A program made the position numbers and the translations under genes. Below, one piece after another: positions 1 through 8,229 of a stretch of 64,000 bases of DNA. This stretch comes from JBGPTF01 sp041490445 (GTDB lineage: Bacteria; Acidobacteriota; Terriglobia; Acidiferrales; UBA7541). Positions within the stretch are counted from its first letter, which is position 1, and each line of letters starts with the position of its first letter. The notes beneath the pieces were generated by a model. The model did no database searches. It was not told where the DNA came from and was given only the letters and a program-made list of their open reading frames with translations. The stretch is from assembly GCA_041490445.1 (NCBI GenBank), contig JBGPTF010000019.1:4944-68943 (forward strand). Direction: 5' to 3'.

Positions 1-1075
1 CCTCGGTTTCAGGAGCGAACACGCGAAACACTATCCGCCGCGGCATTTCAGAGAATTTTTCCATGAGCACCAGGCCGTCGGTCGAATTACGGTGCACCGC
101 GAATGTGGCGTCTATCAACACCAAACCGGTCAATGAACTTAACTCGGCTTCAAATTCCTCTGTGTACTGCTTCTCGCGGCGTTCGGCTTCTTCCTTCTCC
201 TCCTTCGTAGTGGGCTCGTTAGGGGAACGAAAGCGCAGCTTCTCAAGGTCAGCTTCAGTGATCTCATTAGCCTGCAAAGATTCCGACTCGTTCCAAGCCT
301 TCTTGAGATCTTCCCGTATCGTCCGCAACCTCCTCCTGAGGAACCATCCACCCCCATCTGTGTAGAAATGCGCAGTCTCTTGGCCTAGCACGAATTTCAT
401 CACCTCGACGCATTTACGTTCCGGCGAAAAACTTGGTCTTTCAAATGACGACGTCGCTCCTTTCTGCCTGGCGGCTCCTACTTCTGCCCCAGCCGGCCCA
501 ATGGCAACCGACCCCTTCCCGCTCATCGATTCCCCTGCAGAAACCGTGCGCCGCTTCTCGACTAGCTCAGGTTCAACCTGACTGTAGAGCGCTTCAACGC
601 GAGTACGGTCGATATATCGATAATATATGGGCGCTTCAAGATCTGACCGCTCTAGACTCTCCTCGTAGGCCAGCCCCAAGAAAGTAGATTTCAGGTTGCC
701 CATGGCAACTTCGACCTGCTCCCAACTTTCAAAAGATGCTTTCGCATATTTGTAATCAAGCAGAGCCGTCGCTAGGATGGCCACACCAAAACCGAAAACC
801 AGCCTAAAGGCGAATCTATCGATGAAGGGCAGGAAAAGTCTTCGATATCCGTACGCTAAGAGGATAACCACAAAGGCCAAGACGACGCCAAGGACGAGCA
901 ATCCAGTATGAAGATCGAGCCAGTAAGACACACCGTCGTTCCACCAAGCTCTGTTCCAGAATTTGCCACCCCAGAATATGCCGAAGTACCACTCAGGGAA
1001 GAACCACGATCCGACTGCAAAGTAGGAGGCGGTCACAGCAGAAAATAAGACAAGGGTTCGCTTTAAATTGGGCAT
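1..1075 (-). CDS. Hypothetical membrane protein, C-terminus beyond window edge
   Basis: Reading the minus strand from an ATG at 1075 gives an uninterrupted frame of 358 codons that leaves the window at base 1, so the C-terminus is missing. The protein starts MPNLKRTLVLFSAVTAS and has three predicted membrane helices (about residues 5-22, 56-77 and 90-107). A long soluble part follows with an E/K-rich, probably coiled-coil stretch at about residues 285-320 (EEKEEAERREKQYTEEFE). No enzyme motif was recognised and the family is unknown to me. Base composition is more AT-rich than the hut genes next door, which could mean recent acquisition. It is transcribed away from hutI. The call as a real gene rests on frame length and the hydrophobic pattern. 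Confidence 0.75.
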   Translation of the reverse strand, partial: MPNLKRTLVLFSAVTASYFAVGSWFFPEWYFGIFWGGKFWNRAWWNDGVSYWLDLHTGLLVLGVVLAFVVILLAYGYRRLFLPFIDRFAFRLVFGFGVAILATALLDYKYAKASFESWEQVEVAMGNLKSTFLGLAYEESLERSDLEAPIYYRYIDRTRVEALYSQVEPELVEKRRTVSAGESMSGKGSVAIGPAGAEVGAARQKGATSSFERPSFSPERKCVEVMKFVLGQETAHFYTDGGGWFLRRRLRTIREDLKKAWNESESLQANEITEADLEKLRFRSPNEPTTKEEKEEAERREKQYTEEFEAELSSLTGLVLIDATFAVHRNSTDGLVLMEKFSEMPRRIVFRVFAPETE

Positions 1076-1398
1076 AGCGTGTTTCGGCCAATGCGCAGGG
1101 GCAATCAGGGCTACGCCCTCCTGCGCTGTGGGTTGCCTCGTTTCATTCGGCGCGTCCCTATCTCCTTGGTGTTGACCGACGGACCGGTATAAACGCCTGA
1201 GTGACTTGAAAGATGCAATTACGGACATCCTCGCCTCAGCATTCCAAGCATTCTACCACTCGCTAACCCGCTAGTTACCACAATGGAAGACCCTCTGTGG
1301 CCGTGCCAAGCGTCTGTCGGAGATCGACTCATGTCCCAGAAGGCTGGCCGGTTGCGCGGCGGGCCGGTTTTCAGTACCGTGGCAGATACGTTGGGACG
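1076..1398. other. Intergenic region between divergent genes
   Basis: This 323-bp spacer separates the left-edge membrane protein gene (minus) from hutI (plus). It holds an imperfect inverted repeat at about 1093-1126 (GCGCAGGGGC paired with GCCCTCCTGCGC), close upstream of the minus-strand gene. Open frames crossing the right part are shadows of hutI. No convincing promoter pair was identified. Confidence 0.5.
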
Positions 1399-2667
1399 AT
1401 GGCTTCGTGGCTGATCACCGGATGCGCCGAGCTCGTCACGGTGGCGGGAGCTGCGCCGCGGCGCGGGCGCGCGATGCGGGACCTCGGCATATTTCGCGAC
1501 GGCGCGCTGCTGATCCGCGAAGGGCGAATCGCCGCGGTGGGCCCGCGCAAGAGGGTGGCGCGGCTGCGCGAAGCGCGAGGGGCGCGCCAGCTTGACCTCG
1601 GCGGCCGCATCGTACTGCCGGGGTTCGTGGATTCGCATACTCACCTAATTTTCCCCGCGAGCCGCGCGAACGAATACGAGCAGCGAATCGCGGGCGCAAG
1701 CTACGAAGAAATCGCGCGCGCCGGCGGGGGAATCGCTGCGACCGTCAAGAGATTGCGCCGGGCATCTCCCACGGAGCTGAAGAACCGCGCGCTCTCGTCG
1801 CTCGAAGAATTCGCGGCTCACGGCACCACCACGTTAGAAGCAAAGAGCGGCTACGGCCTCGACTGGCCGAGCGAACTGAAAATCCTGCGCATTCTGAAAG
1901 AATTGCATCAGGAACAGCCGCTCGACATCGCGTCCACGTTTCTGGGGGCGCACGTCCTGCCGCCCGAGTTCCGCAGGCGCCCGGACGCGTACGTGGACCT
2001 GCTGGTACGGAAATGGATTCCGCAGGCGGCGCTCGGGGGCCTGGCGGAATTCTGCGACGTCTTCTGCGACCGCGGGGCGTTCACGGTGGCGCAAGCGCGG
2101 AGGATTCTGACAGCCGCGCGGGCCTGCGGGATGACGCTGCGGATTCACGCCGAGCAACTGGCGCGCACGGGCGCGGCGCGGCTGGCGGTGGAATTGCGCG
2201 CCGCGAGCGCCGATCACCTGGAGAAAATCAACCGGGCCGACATCCGCGCCCTCGCCGCCTCCGACGTGGCGTGCACGCTGCTGCCCGGCTGCTGCTTCCA
2301 TCTGGGACTGGCGAAGTACGGGCCGGCGCGCGCGCTGCTCGATGCGGGCGCCGTCGTCGCGCTCGCCACCGATTTCAATCCCGGCACCAGCCCCACGCTC
2401 AACATGCAGATGATTCTTTCACTCGCCTGCACGCAGATGCGCATGACTCCCGCCGAAGCCATCGCCGCCGCGACGATCAACGGCGCGTATGCTTTGCGCC
2501 GGCACGGCCGCATCGGTTCGCTCGAAGTTGGCAAATACGCGGACCTGGCGGTGTTCAATCTGGCCGACCATCGCGAAATCCCGTATTATTTTGGGGTGAA
2601 TCACTGCTGTCTGGTGATGAAGCGCGGCGAAATCATCTTTCCCCAGAAAAGTGATTCCAGGAAATAG
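1399..2667 (+). CDS. hutI: Imidazolonepropionase
   Basis: HutI hydrolyses 4-imidazolone-5-propionate to N-formimino-L-glutamate, the third step of histidine degradation in the cytosol. The ATG at 1399 gives 422 residues, close to the usual HutI length; the frame is open to 1297 but that adds 34 residues unlike the family. Visible family features are the N-terminal beta segment, the metal-binding VDSHTHLIFP with the following SRANEYEQRIAG region, the IHAEQL segment with a conserved His, and the ATDFNPGTSP motif near the C-terminus. The next gene, ftcD, uses its product, so the pair forms a histidine-utilisation unit. hutH and hutU are not in the window. Confidence 0.95.
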   Translation: MASWLITGCAELVTVAGAAPRRGRAMRDLGIFRDGALLIREGRIAAVGPRKRVARLREARGARQLDLGGRIVLPGFVDSHTHLIFPASRANEYEQRIAGASYEEIARAGGGIAATVKRLRRASPTELKNRALSSLEEFAAHGTTTLEAKSGYGLDWPSELKILRILKELHQEQPLDIASTFLGAHVLPPEFRRRPDAYVDLLVRKWIPQAALGGLAEFCDVFCDRGAFTVAQARRILTAARACGMTLRIHAEQLARTGAARLAVELRAASADHLEKINRADIRALAASDVACTLLPGCCFHLGLAKYGPARALLDAGAVVALATDFNPGTSPTLNMQMILSLACTQMRMTPAEAIAAATINGAYALRRHGRIGSLEVGKYADLAVFNLADHREIPYYFGVNHCCLVMKRGEIIFPQKSDSRK

Positions 2668-2734
2668 TGCGTTTTTTTGAGGCAAGTGCGCCGGTTGTTA
2701 GAATCAGAACCTGGGCGGCGGCCGCCAGGAACCC

Positions 2735-4267
2735 ATGAAACGCCTGATCGAATGCGTGCCTAATTTCTCGGAAGGGCGCGACCCAGCGAAGATTGACGCG
2801 CTGGTGGACGCGATGCGCGCCGTCGAGGGCGTCTGGGTGCTCGACCGCGAAAGCGACGCCGACCACAACCGCTGCGTGATCACGCTTGCGGGCGAGCCGG
2901 AAGCCGTGGCCGAAGCGGCGCTTCGCGGAGTGGGCAAGGCGCACGAACTGATCGACCTGACGCGCCACACCGGGGCGCATCCGCGGATTGGAGCGACCGA
3001 CGTGGTGCCGTTCATCCCCATCGAGGGCGTCACGATCGAGGAATGCGTGGGCCTCGCCAAGAAAGTCGGCCGCGAGATCTGGGAGCGCTACCGCATCCCC
3101 GTCTATTTCTACGAAGCCGCGGCGCAGCGGCCCGAGCGCACGAATCTCGAAAACATCCGCAAGGGCCAGTTCGAGGGCCTGCGTGAAGAGGTGCTGAAAA
3201 ATCCCGACCGGGCGCCTGACGTGGGGGAGCCGCGGCTGCATCCGACCGCGGGGGCAACCGTGGTCGGCGCGCGAAAATTCCTAATCGCGTACAACATCAA
3301 TCTGAATACCCCGGACATCGAAATTGCGAAGCGCATTGCCAAGACGATCCGCTTCTCGAATGGCGGCCTGCGCTACGTCAAAGCCATGGGCGTGGACCTG
3401 AAGGCGCGCGGCCTGGCGCAAGTGTCGATCAACCTGACGGATTTCGAGCAGACGCCGATTCACCGCGTGTTCGAAATGGTGAAGCGCGAAGCGGAACACT
3501 ATGGCGTCGCGATCGCCGGCAGCGAAATCGTCGGACTCGTGCCGAAACGCGCCATCGAAATGACCACGGAGTTTTATCTGCAGCTCGAGAACTTTTCGCC
3601 GGCACAGGTGCTCGAGAACCGGCTGACGGCGGCGCTCGGCGGCGCGCCCTCCGAAGGCTCGGGCAAACTGGCTGCGCTCGCGCGGCCATTCCTGGACGCA
3701 GTGGCGGCGCCCACACCGGCGCCCGGCGGCGGCTCAGTGGCCGCCCTGGCCGGCGCTCTGGCGGCGAGTCTGGGGCAGATGGTAGCGACGCTTTCGAGCA
3801 AGAAGAAATCGCAGGCAGCCTATCAGCAACAGCTCGTGGATGCGATTCCGGAATTCAGCGGCGCGGCGCGCGCGCTCACCGAGGCCATTGACCGGGATGC
3901 GGTTGCGTTTGACGCGGTGATGGCAGCGTTTCAACTGCCGAAAGAAACTCCTCACGAACAGCGACGGCGCGACGAGGCCATCGCGAAAGCAACACGCGGC
4001 GCCACCGAAATACCGATGCACGTGGCCGAAGCCGCCTTAAAGATTTACGAACAGCTCGGGCAACTCGAGAGTGCCGCCAGCGCTTCTATGTTGTCAGATG
4101 TGCGAGTGGGCCGGCTGATGGCTGCGGCCGCCGTGCGCGGCGCGCTCGAAAACGTGGCAACCAATTTGACTTCACTCTCCGATTCCGAGTACGTTGCCCA
4201 CATGCAGGCGAAGGTGGCGGCCATCGAAGCCCGCCTCGGGGAAAACCAAGTTCCGGCACAGAAGTAG
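2735..4267 (+). CDS. ftcD: Bifunctional glutamate formimidoyltransferase / formimidoyl-THF cyclodeaminase
   Basis: The protein transfers the formimino group of formiminoglutamate to tetrahydrofolate and then deaminates it to methenyl-THF. Residues 1 to about 300 form the formiminotransferase part (start MKRLIECVPNFSEGRD, then HTGAHPRIGATDVVPF). Residues from about 315 to 510 form the cyclodeaminase, marked by the glycine-rich APTPAPGGGSVAALAGALA. At 510 residues it resembles the fused animal-type enzyme rather than the separate bacterial formimidoyltransferase. It lies 67 bp after hutI on the same strand and completes formiminoglutamate use via folate. A TAGAAT -10-like element (2699-2704) precedes it, so it may also have its own promoter. 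Confidence 0.95.
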   Translation: MKRLIECVPNFSEGRDPAKIDALVDAMRAVEGVWVLDRESDADHNRCVITLAGEPEAVAEAALRGVGKAHELIDLTRHTGAHPRIGATDVVPFIPIEGVTIEECVGLAKKVGREIWERYRIPVYFYEAAAQRPERTNLENIRKGQFEGLREEVLKNPDRAPDVGEPRLHPTAGATVVGARKFLIAYNINLNTPDIEIAKRIAKTIRFSNGGLRYVKAMGVDLKARGLAQVSINLTDFEQTPIHRVFEMVKREAEHYGVAIAGSEIVGLVPKRAIEMTTEFYLQLENFSPAQVLENRLTAALGGAPSEGSGKLAALARPFLDAVAAPTPAPGGGSVAALAGALAASLGQMVATLSSKKKSQAAYQQQLVDAIPEFSGAARALTEAIDRDAVAFDAVMAAFQLPKETPHEQRRRDEAIAKATRGATEIPMHVAEAALKIYEQLGQLESAASASMLSDVRVGRLMAAAAVRGALENVATNLTSLSDSEYVAHMQAKVAAIEARLGENQVPAQK

Positions 4268-4302
4268 CTCGAAACGCCCGCGCCAGCCCGCAGGCCAAAA
4301 AG

Positions 4303-5304
4303 GTGATCACCGTGAAAACGCTCCTCCGTAAGACGGCGGCTCTCGCCGCTGCCATTCTGCTGACCGCGCCGCTGCTGGCGCCGCCGCCGCTCCGGGCGGG
4401 CACACTGAGCACGGATATCCTCGGGATGTTTCCCAAAGACGTCGGCGAGTTCGCGTATGCCGACATGAAAGCGGCGCGAAGCCTGCCCTGGTTTCGCCAG
4501 CTTCGCGACCAGATGTTGCCGGGACGGTTCAAGATGTTCGAAGACTTTCTGACGTCGGCCGGGATCGATCCGAACACGCAAGTGGATGAGTTGGCATGGG
4601 CCTCCGTAAAAGCAACGAAAGATCATGGCGAAGAAATCGTCGGCGTGGCCCTGGGACAATTCGATCCCAGCGCCGCCGAGGAACGGTTCAAGCAGCAGAA
4701 GCTGCCTTCGAAATCCGTTCGCGGGTACAAGCTGTATGCGTTCGGCAGCGGCGCGGGGCCAAACGACATTTTCTTTTTCTTCCTCGATTCGAATACCGCC
4801 GCGTTCGGCATGGGCAGCGTGGTCGAGAAGCTGATCGAGATCCGCTTCGGCGCTGGGGAAAGTCTGTTGCGCAATGACCAGCTCTTTTCGCTGATCAACG
4901 AGGCCAACGGCCAGGGCACGATCTGGGCGGTGCTGGATCAGAGCTACACGCGGCTCGCGATGCAGCAACTCCTGCCGCAAGCGAACCAATTCCCCCAGGC
5001 CGCGCAGCTCATCGGGCGGATCAAGGCGATGATGATCAACGTGCAAGCGTCCAGCGGCGTGGAGGCGCGCTTTTCGGCCGTCTGCGGTTCGCCGGACGAC
5101 GCCAACCTGCTCGCGGCACTGCTCCAGGCCGGGGTGACGTATCGCCGGTATCAAGAATCGCAGACGAATCCCGATCTCGCCCAGGCACTCGATTCCGTCA
5201 CCGTGGCGCCCAGCGGCGACCGCCTGCAGGTGCGCATTCCGGTGAGCGACGAGCAAATGGCCGCGCTTCTCCGCAATAAGACATTCGCCGTGCCCAGCAA
5301 CTAG
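4303..5304 (+). CDS. Exported protein of unknown function
   Basis: The protein is 333 residues from a GTG start (4303; a second in-frame GTG at 4312 is equally possible). It has a clear signal peptide: basic TLLRKTAA, a hydrophobic alanine/leucine core, and likely cleavage after LRAG near residue 32. The mature part begins with ILGMFPKDVGEFAYADMK and shows no catalytic motif I recognise. It resembles the many acidobacterial secreted proteins of mixed alpha/beta type without an assigned role. It starts 35 bp after ftcD, so co-transcription is possible, but nothing links it to histidine use. Confidence 0.8.
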   Translation: MITVKTLLRKTAALAAAILLTAPLLAPPPLRAGTLSTDILGMFPKDVGEFAYADMKAARSLPWFRQLRDQMLPGRFKMFEDFLTSAGIDPNTQVDELAWASVKATKDHGEEIVGVALGQFDPSAAEERFKQQKLPSKSVRGYKLYAFGSGAGPNDIFFFFLDSNTAAFGMGSVVEKLIEIRFGAGESLLRNDQLFSLINEANGQGTIWAVLDQSYTRLAMQQLLPQANQFPQAAQLIGRIKAMMINVQASSGVEARFSAVCGSPDDANLLAALLQAGVTYRRYQESQTNPDLAQALDSVTVAPSGDRLQVRIPVSDEQMAALLRNKTFAVPSN

Positions 5305-5575
5305 TGTCAGGTTCCGAAGATTCCTCACAAGAGGATTTCTGCTTTAGGGGCTTCCCGGCAAGAAGCGCCGGGACCCGCCCCGGCGGGCGACGGAGTAAGT
5401 GTGAAAACTACGTCCACCGTCTCTCAGCGGCTAAAGCCGGGCTGGAAATGCGGCACTGACGAGAATCTCAAGTTGCCCGACGGACGCGAAAGCCCCATTC
5501 CTTTTGCGACGTAGATGCCGGAGCGGAAGCTACCAGCTCCTAAAAAGAGATGGAGCAAATTCCGGGGACACAACA
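5305..5575. repeat. Intergenic hairpin-rich sequence, probable dispersed repeat remnants
   Basis: The stretch contains several short inverted repeats: CCCGGC-aagaagc-GCCGGG near 5354-5372, a CCCGCC/GGCGGG pair just after it, and GCGGCTAAAGCCG near 5428. The last form is common in intergenic repeats of acidobacterial genomes (established pattern, recalled, not searched). It lies between convergent genes, so one hairpin may also stop transcription. No coding sequence was seen. Confidence 0.4.
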
Positions 5576-5959
5576 CTAGCTTTTTGCGGGCTGCTTCAAC
5601 ACGTACTTGACGAGGGTCGTGCGTGAGACCTCTCCGCGTCTCTCGCGGAGCACCCGGTCGACACGCCGGGAATTCGACAAGGAATCCGCTTCCTGCGGGA
5701 CTTCTGCGCCGGAATGTTCGAGGGTAACTTCGAGGCGGTCGGGAAAGTCGGCGACAATCACCTTCAATGCGGAGCGGTGGTTGCCGATCAAGGGGAAGGT
5801 TTCAAGACAGGAAGCCTCGGCGGCCTCCGCCAGCTCTTTTCTGGCAGCGGGGGCCATGCCAATGCGTTCTCCCAAAAAATCCACCACGCGGCCGACGGCG
5901 CGAACCAGCCGCGGATCCTCCTCGAGGATCAGCTCGGTGCGGCTGTTCTCACTGCCCAC
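5576..5959 (-). CDS. Anti-sigma/GHKL-like ATPase domain protein, degenerate
   Basis: From the GTG at 5959 the protein has 127 residues. The first 85 follow the layout of anti-sigma regulatory (RsbW/SpoIIAB-type GHKL) domains: a long helix RLVRAVGRVVDFLGERIGM, a second helix AARKELAEAAEASCLETFP at the N-box position, then ALKVIVADFPDRLEVTLEHSG corresponding to the beta strands and the start of the second motif. The N-box asparagine is missing (ASCLETFP in place of a typical EACTN motif) and the ATP-lid glycines are not evident, so ATP binding is doubtful. Its start overlaps the stop of the Cys-rich gene upstream, implying coupled translation. The role as a partner-binding regulator is inferred. 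Confidence 0.6.
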   Translation of the reverse strand: MGSENSRTELILEEDPRLVRAVGRVVDFLGERIGMAPAARKELAEAAEASCLETFPLIGNHRSALKVIVADFPDRLEVTLEHSGAEVPQEADSLSNSRRVDRVLRERRGEVSRTTLVKYVLKQPAKS

Positions 5960-6128
5960 GGGAATCCACCACGCGGACGTCGCAGGCTTCGCGACAATCC
6001 GGACAATAGTAGAGGCCGTCAATGCAGAGCCGGATGCCTTCCTGCCCTTGACACATGGAGCAGTAGCGCCCGCACTCGCAGTGGTCCTCGGGCTGCTCAC
6101 ACTGCTGGCACAAGATGGGCCCGGCCAT
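5949..6128 (-). CDS. Small cysteine-rich zinc-ribbon-like protein
   Basis: An ATG at 6128 opens a 59-codon frame ending at TGA 5951-5949. The product has ten cysteines (residues 7, 10, 17, 19, 23, 26, 35, 42, 45 and 49), mostly as C-x2-C pairs (CQQC, CSMC, CPDC), typical of a double zinc ribbon that binds a partner protein or nucleic acid. The last codons overlap the GTG start of the downstream GHKL-like gene by 11 bp, so the two are very probably translated as a unit. No known family was recognised. The periodic Cys pairs make a chance open frame unlikely. Confidence 0.7.
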   Translation of the reverse strand: MAGPILCQQCEQPEDHCECGRYCSMCQGQEGIRLCIDGLYYCPDCREACDVRVVDSRGQ

Positions 6129-6683
6129 ATTCGCCTCTCGGGCTCACTATATGCCACGAGTGGCCCGTCGACAAGCACCGGAAGAATCAGACAGCAGGAG
6201 AATCAACCCAGGCGGTCGCTGTGCGGGCCGGGAATTTCGGTCCGGTGAGGATCCACTTCTCGAAAACCATACGCCTCTGAGACCCAATCGCAACGACTTG
6301 CCTGATTGCAGACCGGGTTCCCCATTCGGCGTGACTGGGCAGCGCCGAAGCGAGCTTCGCCTGGTCTGAGCCTGTTCCAGTCTGACTCACGATCGCGATG
6401 CTGTTCCATTCACGCTCATCGTCAATTGCAACGCCGCGCAAAGGTTTGCACATAGGAACACTTTCTGTCGTTTCTGTGGACTCCTCGCCAGATCGGGCCA
6501 AGAATAATGTGCGGGGGTAGAAAGTTCCGGAACAAGGAAAGGAATTCCCGGCTCAACATTTCCTGGCGAAGGGACGGTGGGACCAATCGAACACAAATCC
6601 TATACCTACAGCCAGATAAGGGCACATCGAACCGGCTCCGGATGGCATTGAACTTGCCGGAGTCATTGAAGGGGGAAACACCG
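6129..6683. other. Intergenic region with no supported gene
   Basis: About 555 bp separate the Cys-rich gene (minus) from the PilZ gene (plus). Short frames cross the stretch on both strands but show no protein-like composition. The last part could encode an N-terminal extension of the PilZ protein (in-frame ATG at 6642). No terminator or strong promoter was seen. Confidence 0.5.
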
Positions 6684-7031
6684 GTGACAGAACGTCGCAC
6701 AGCCAAGCGGTACGATTTGACCTTGCCGATCATGGTGGCGGTGGCAGGCAGGCGGCCGGATCATTTCTTCTCTGGCCAGGTGCTCAATATTTCGACGAGT
6801 GGCGTGTACTTCCAACTCGACGAATCGCTCGAACCGGGGACCGAGCTGCTCCTCACGCTTTCTCTTCCGGTGGAACTGACGCGCGGGCTGAAAGTGCTCG
6901 TGCGCGCGACCGGGCGCGTAATGCGTGTGGATTCGCGCGGAGAAAAAGGCTCGTCAAGGCACGGGATCGCGTCGCGCATCGAGCGCTACGACATTATCCG
7001 CCCGCGCGTCGGCGCCACTGCGGCAGCCTGA
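6684..7031 (+). CDS. PilZ domain protein
   Basis: PilZ domains usually bind cyclic di-GMP and control motility, surface or secretion functions. The GTG at 6684 is preferred: it is preceded by a GGGGG ribosome-binding stretch and gives the typical PilZ opening VTERRTAKRYDLTLPI, with the R-x3-R ligand motif represented by ERRTAKR. The downstream N-x-S-x-S-G-like motif is LNISTSGVYFQL, followed by beta strands ending in GIASRIERYDII. The length of 115 residues fits a single-domain PilZ protein. An earlier in-frame ATG at 6642 would add 14 residues. No operon partner is obvious. Confidence 0.85.
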   Translation: MTERRTAKRYDLTLPIMVAVAGRRPDHFFSGQVLNISTSGVYFQLDESLEPGTELLLTLSLPVELTRGLKVLVRATGRVMRVDSRGEKGSSRHGIASRIERYDIIRPRVGATAAA

Positions 7032-7069
7032 GCAAGCCAGACCTCAACCCCACTTCCCTGAAAACTTCG

Positions 7070-7097
7070 TTGACGTTTGTTTGCCTACTCCTAGAAT
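7070..7097 (+). promoter_or_regulatory. Sigma-70-type promoter
   Basis: TTGACG (7070-7075), a 16-bp spacer, then TAGAAT (7092-7097), 28 bp upstream of the ATG at 7126. The hexamers differ from the E. coli consensus by one base each. The same arrangement recurs upstream of several genes in this window. Confidence 0.65.
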
Positions 7098-7125
7098 CAA
7101 ATTTCGCCGGCTCACCCCCATCACC

Positions 7126-7467
7126 ATGAGCGAAGTTCGCACTCGCGACAAGATTTTGAAGATTGAAAGGCGATTGCTGCGCGCTCTATGCGGCGGAGCA
7201 GCTAGCAGGAGCGAGCGCCTGGGAATTCTGCGGCGCCTCGCGGCGTATCACTGGCGCCACCCGGAACATCAGGTGGTTTTCGAGGTTTTGCACAAGCTCA
7301 AGAACGCCTCCCCCGAGACGGTCCGCGCCAATCTTGCCGCGGAGCTGACGCGGAAGGGTTTCCCGGATTTGGATGTTGCAGTGTATGTGGTCTCCGGCGA
7401 GACTCCGGAAGAGGATTGGCTTGGTTTGGTGCAATTGCTCGTCAACTCCGAACGCGTCGCGCCTTGA
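7126..7467 (+). CDS. Hypothetical protein, small helical
   Basis: The ATG at 7126 lies 28 bp behind a good promoter and gives 113 residues (MSEVRTRDKILKIERRLL). The protein is mainly helical, with basic residues and a moderately conserved-looking core (RLAAYHWRHPEHQVVFEVLHKL) and an acidic tail, EETPEEDWL-like, near the C-terminus. I recognise no domain. The frame is open further upstream, but that part overlaps the PilZ gene and looks non-coding. Confidence 0.7.
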   Translation: MSEVRTRDKILKIERRLLRALCGGAASRSERLGILRRLAAYHWRHPEHQVVFEVLHKLKNASPETVRANLAAELTRKGFPDLDVAVYVVSGETPEEDWLGLVQLLVNSERVAP

Positions 7468-7568
7468 AGTTGCCGCGGGTGCAGAGCCGCCCCGCGTTCG
7501 CTTGACGAGGCCACTCCCTGATGAAGGGCCGAGGTGGAGTGCAGTGCCTGCTTCCGTCGAAGAGACGG

Positions 7569-7793
7569 CTACATCTTCCGTTTCTGCTCGCGGCGGCGTT
7601 CTTCGACCCATTCGAGGAATCGTTCCATCTGCTTGCGTTCCCGCCAGAGCAGCCGGAAGAATTTTCCGGCAGTCAAATCCGCCGCATCCTTTCCAAGGAA
7701 AGTCTCGAGACGCCAGCGCAGATACGGGCTCGCCCACGGCCGAAGGCGGTAGCCCTTCGCTACAATCCAGTAGTAGCGCAGCGCGTTCAGCAT
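7569..7793 (-). CDS. Small conserved-looking hypothetical protein
   Basis: A 74-residue basic protein starting MLNALRYYWIVAKGYRLRPW. It is rich in aromatic and basic residues and ends in a highly charged helix (MERFLEWVEERRREQKRKM). The composition looks like a real small soluble or peripheral membrane protein, but no family was recognised. It is divergent from the TPR gene, with 53 bp between the two starts. Confidence 0.65.
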   Translation of the reverse strand: MLNALRYYWIVAKGYRLRPWASPYLRWRLETFLGKDAADLTAGKFFRLLWRERKQMERFLEWVEERRREQKRKM

Positions 7794-7846
7794 TCGCTCG
7801 TCCGGGAACTGTGCCGGCTGCCGCGCGATGATAGAATGGCGGCGCG

Positions 7847-8197
7847 ATGACGGCCGAAGATCATTACTACACCGGGATCGATCTGTTTGGCGAAGGAAAG
7901 CTCGACGAAGCCATCGCCGAATACGAAAAGGCGCTCGCGCTGGACCCGAAATTTGCCGATGCTCTGCACGGCCTGGCGCAAGCGTATTACGCGAAGGTTG
8001 ATTTCGACAAGGCCATTACCGCGGCGGAACGGATTCTGGCGCTCGATCCCGGCGACATCCTTGCCTGGACCACGATTTCGCGCGCCTACCAGAGAAAAGG
8101 GATGGTCCCCGAGGCGGAACATGCGGGCAACAAAGCGCGCGTGCTTGGATGGAAAAAGCAGCTTCAGGATCAAAAGGCGAAGAGCGAAGGTACCTGA
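7847..8197 (+). CDS. Tetratricopeptide (TPR) repeat protein
   Basis: A 116-residue protein made almost wholly of TPR helices. Three repeats are visible: residues 4-37 (YYTGIDLFGEGKLDEAIAEY), about 38-71 (FADALHGLAQAYYAKVDFDK) and about 72-105 (ILAWTTISRAYQRKGMVPEA), with the characteristic W/L-G-Y-A-P spacing. Such proteins act as protein-binding scaffolds. A TAGAAT element (7832-7837) ends 9 nt before the ATG, so the transcript may have almost no leader. No signal peptide is present. Confidence 0.85.
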   Translation: MTAEDHYYTGIDLFGEGKLDEAIAEYEKALALDPKFADALHGLAQAYYAKVDFDKAITAAERILALDPGDILAWTTISRAYQRKGMVPEAEHAGNKARVLGWKKQLQDQKAKSEGT

Positions 8198-8229
8198 AAC
8201 GCCACCCGCCGGCCCCGCTTGCCAGCCGC

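Noticed and set aside
1219..1644. Minus-strand frame across the hutI start
   Set aside because: Overlaps the conserved N-terminal part of hutI and has no domain or ribosome-binding site.
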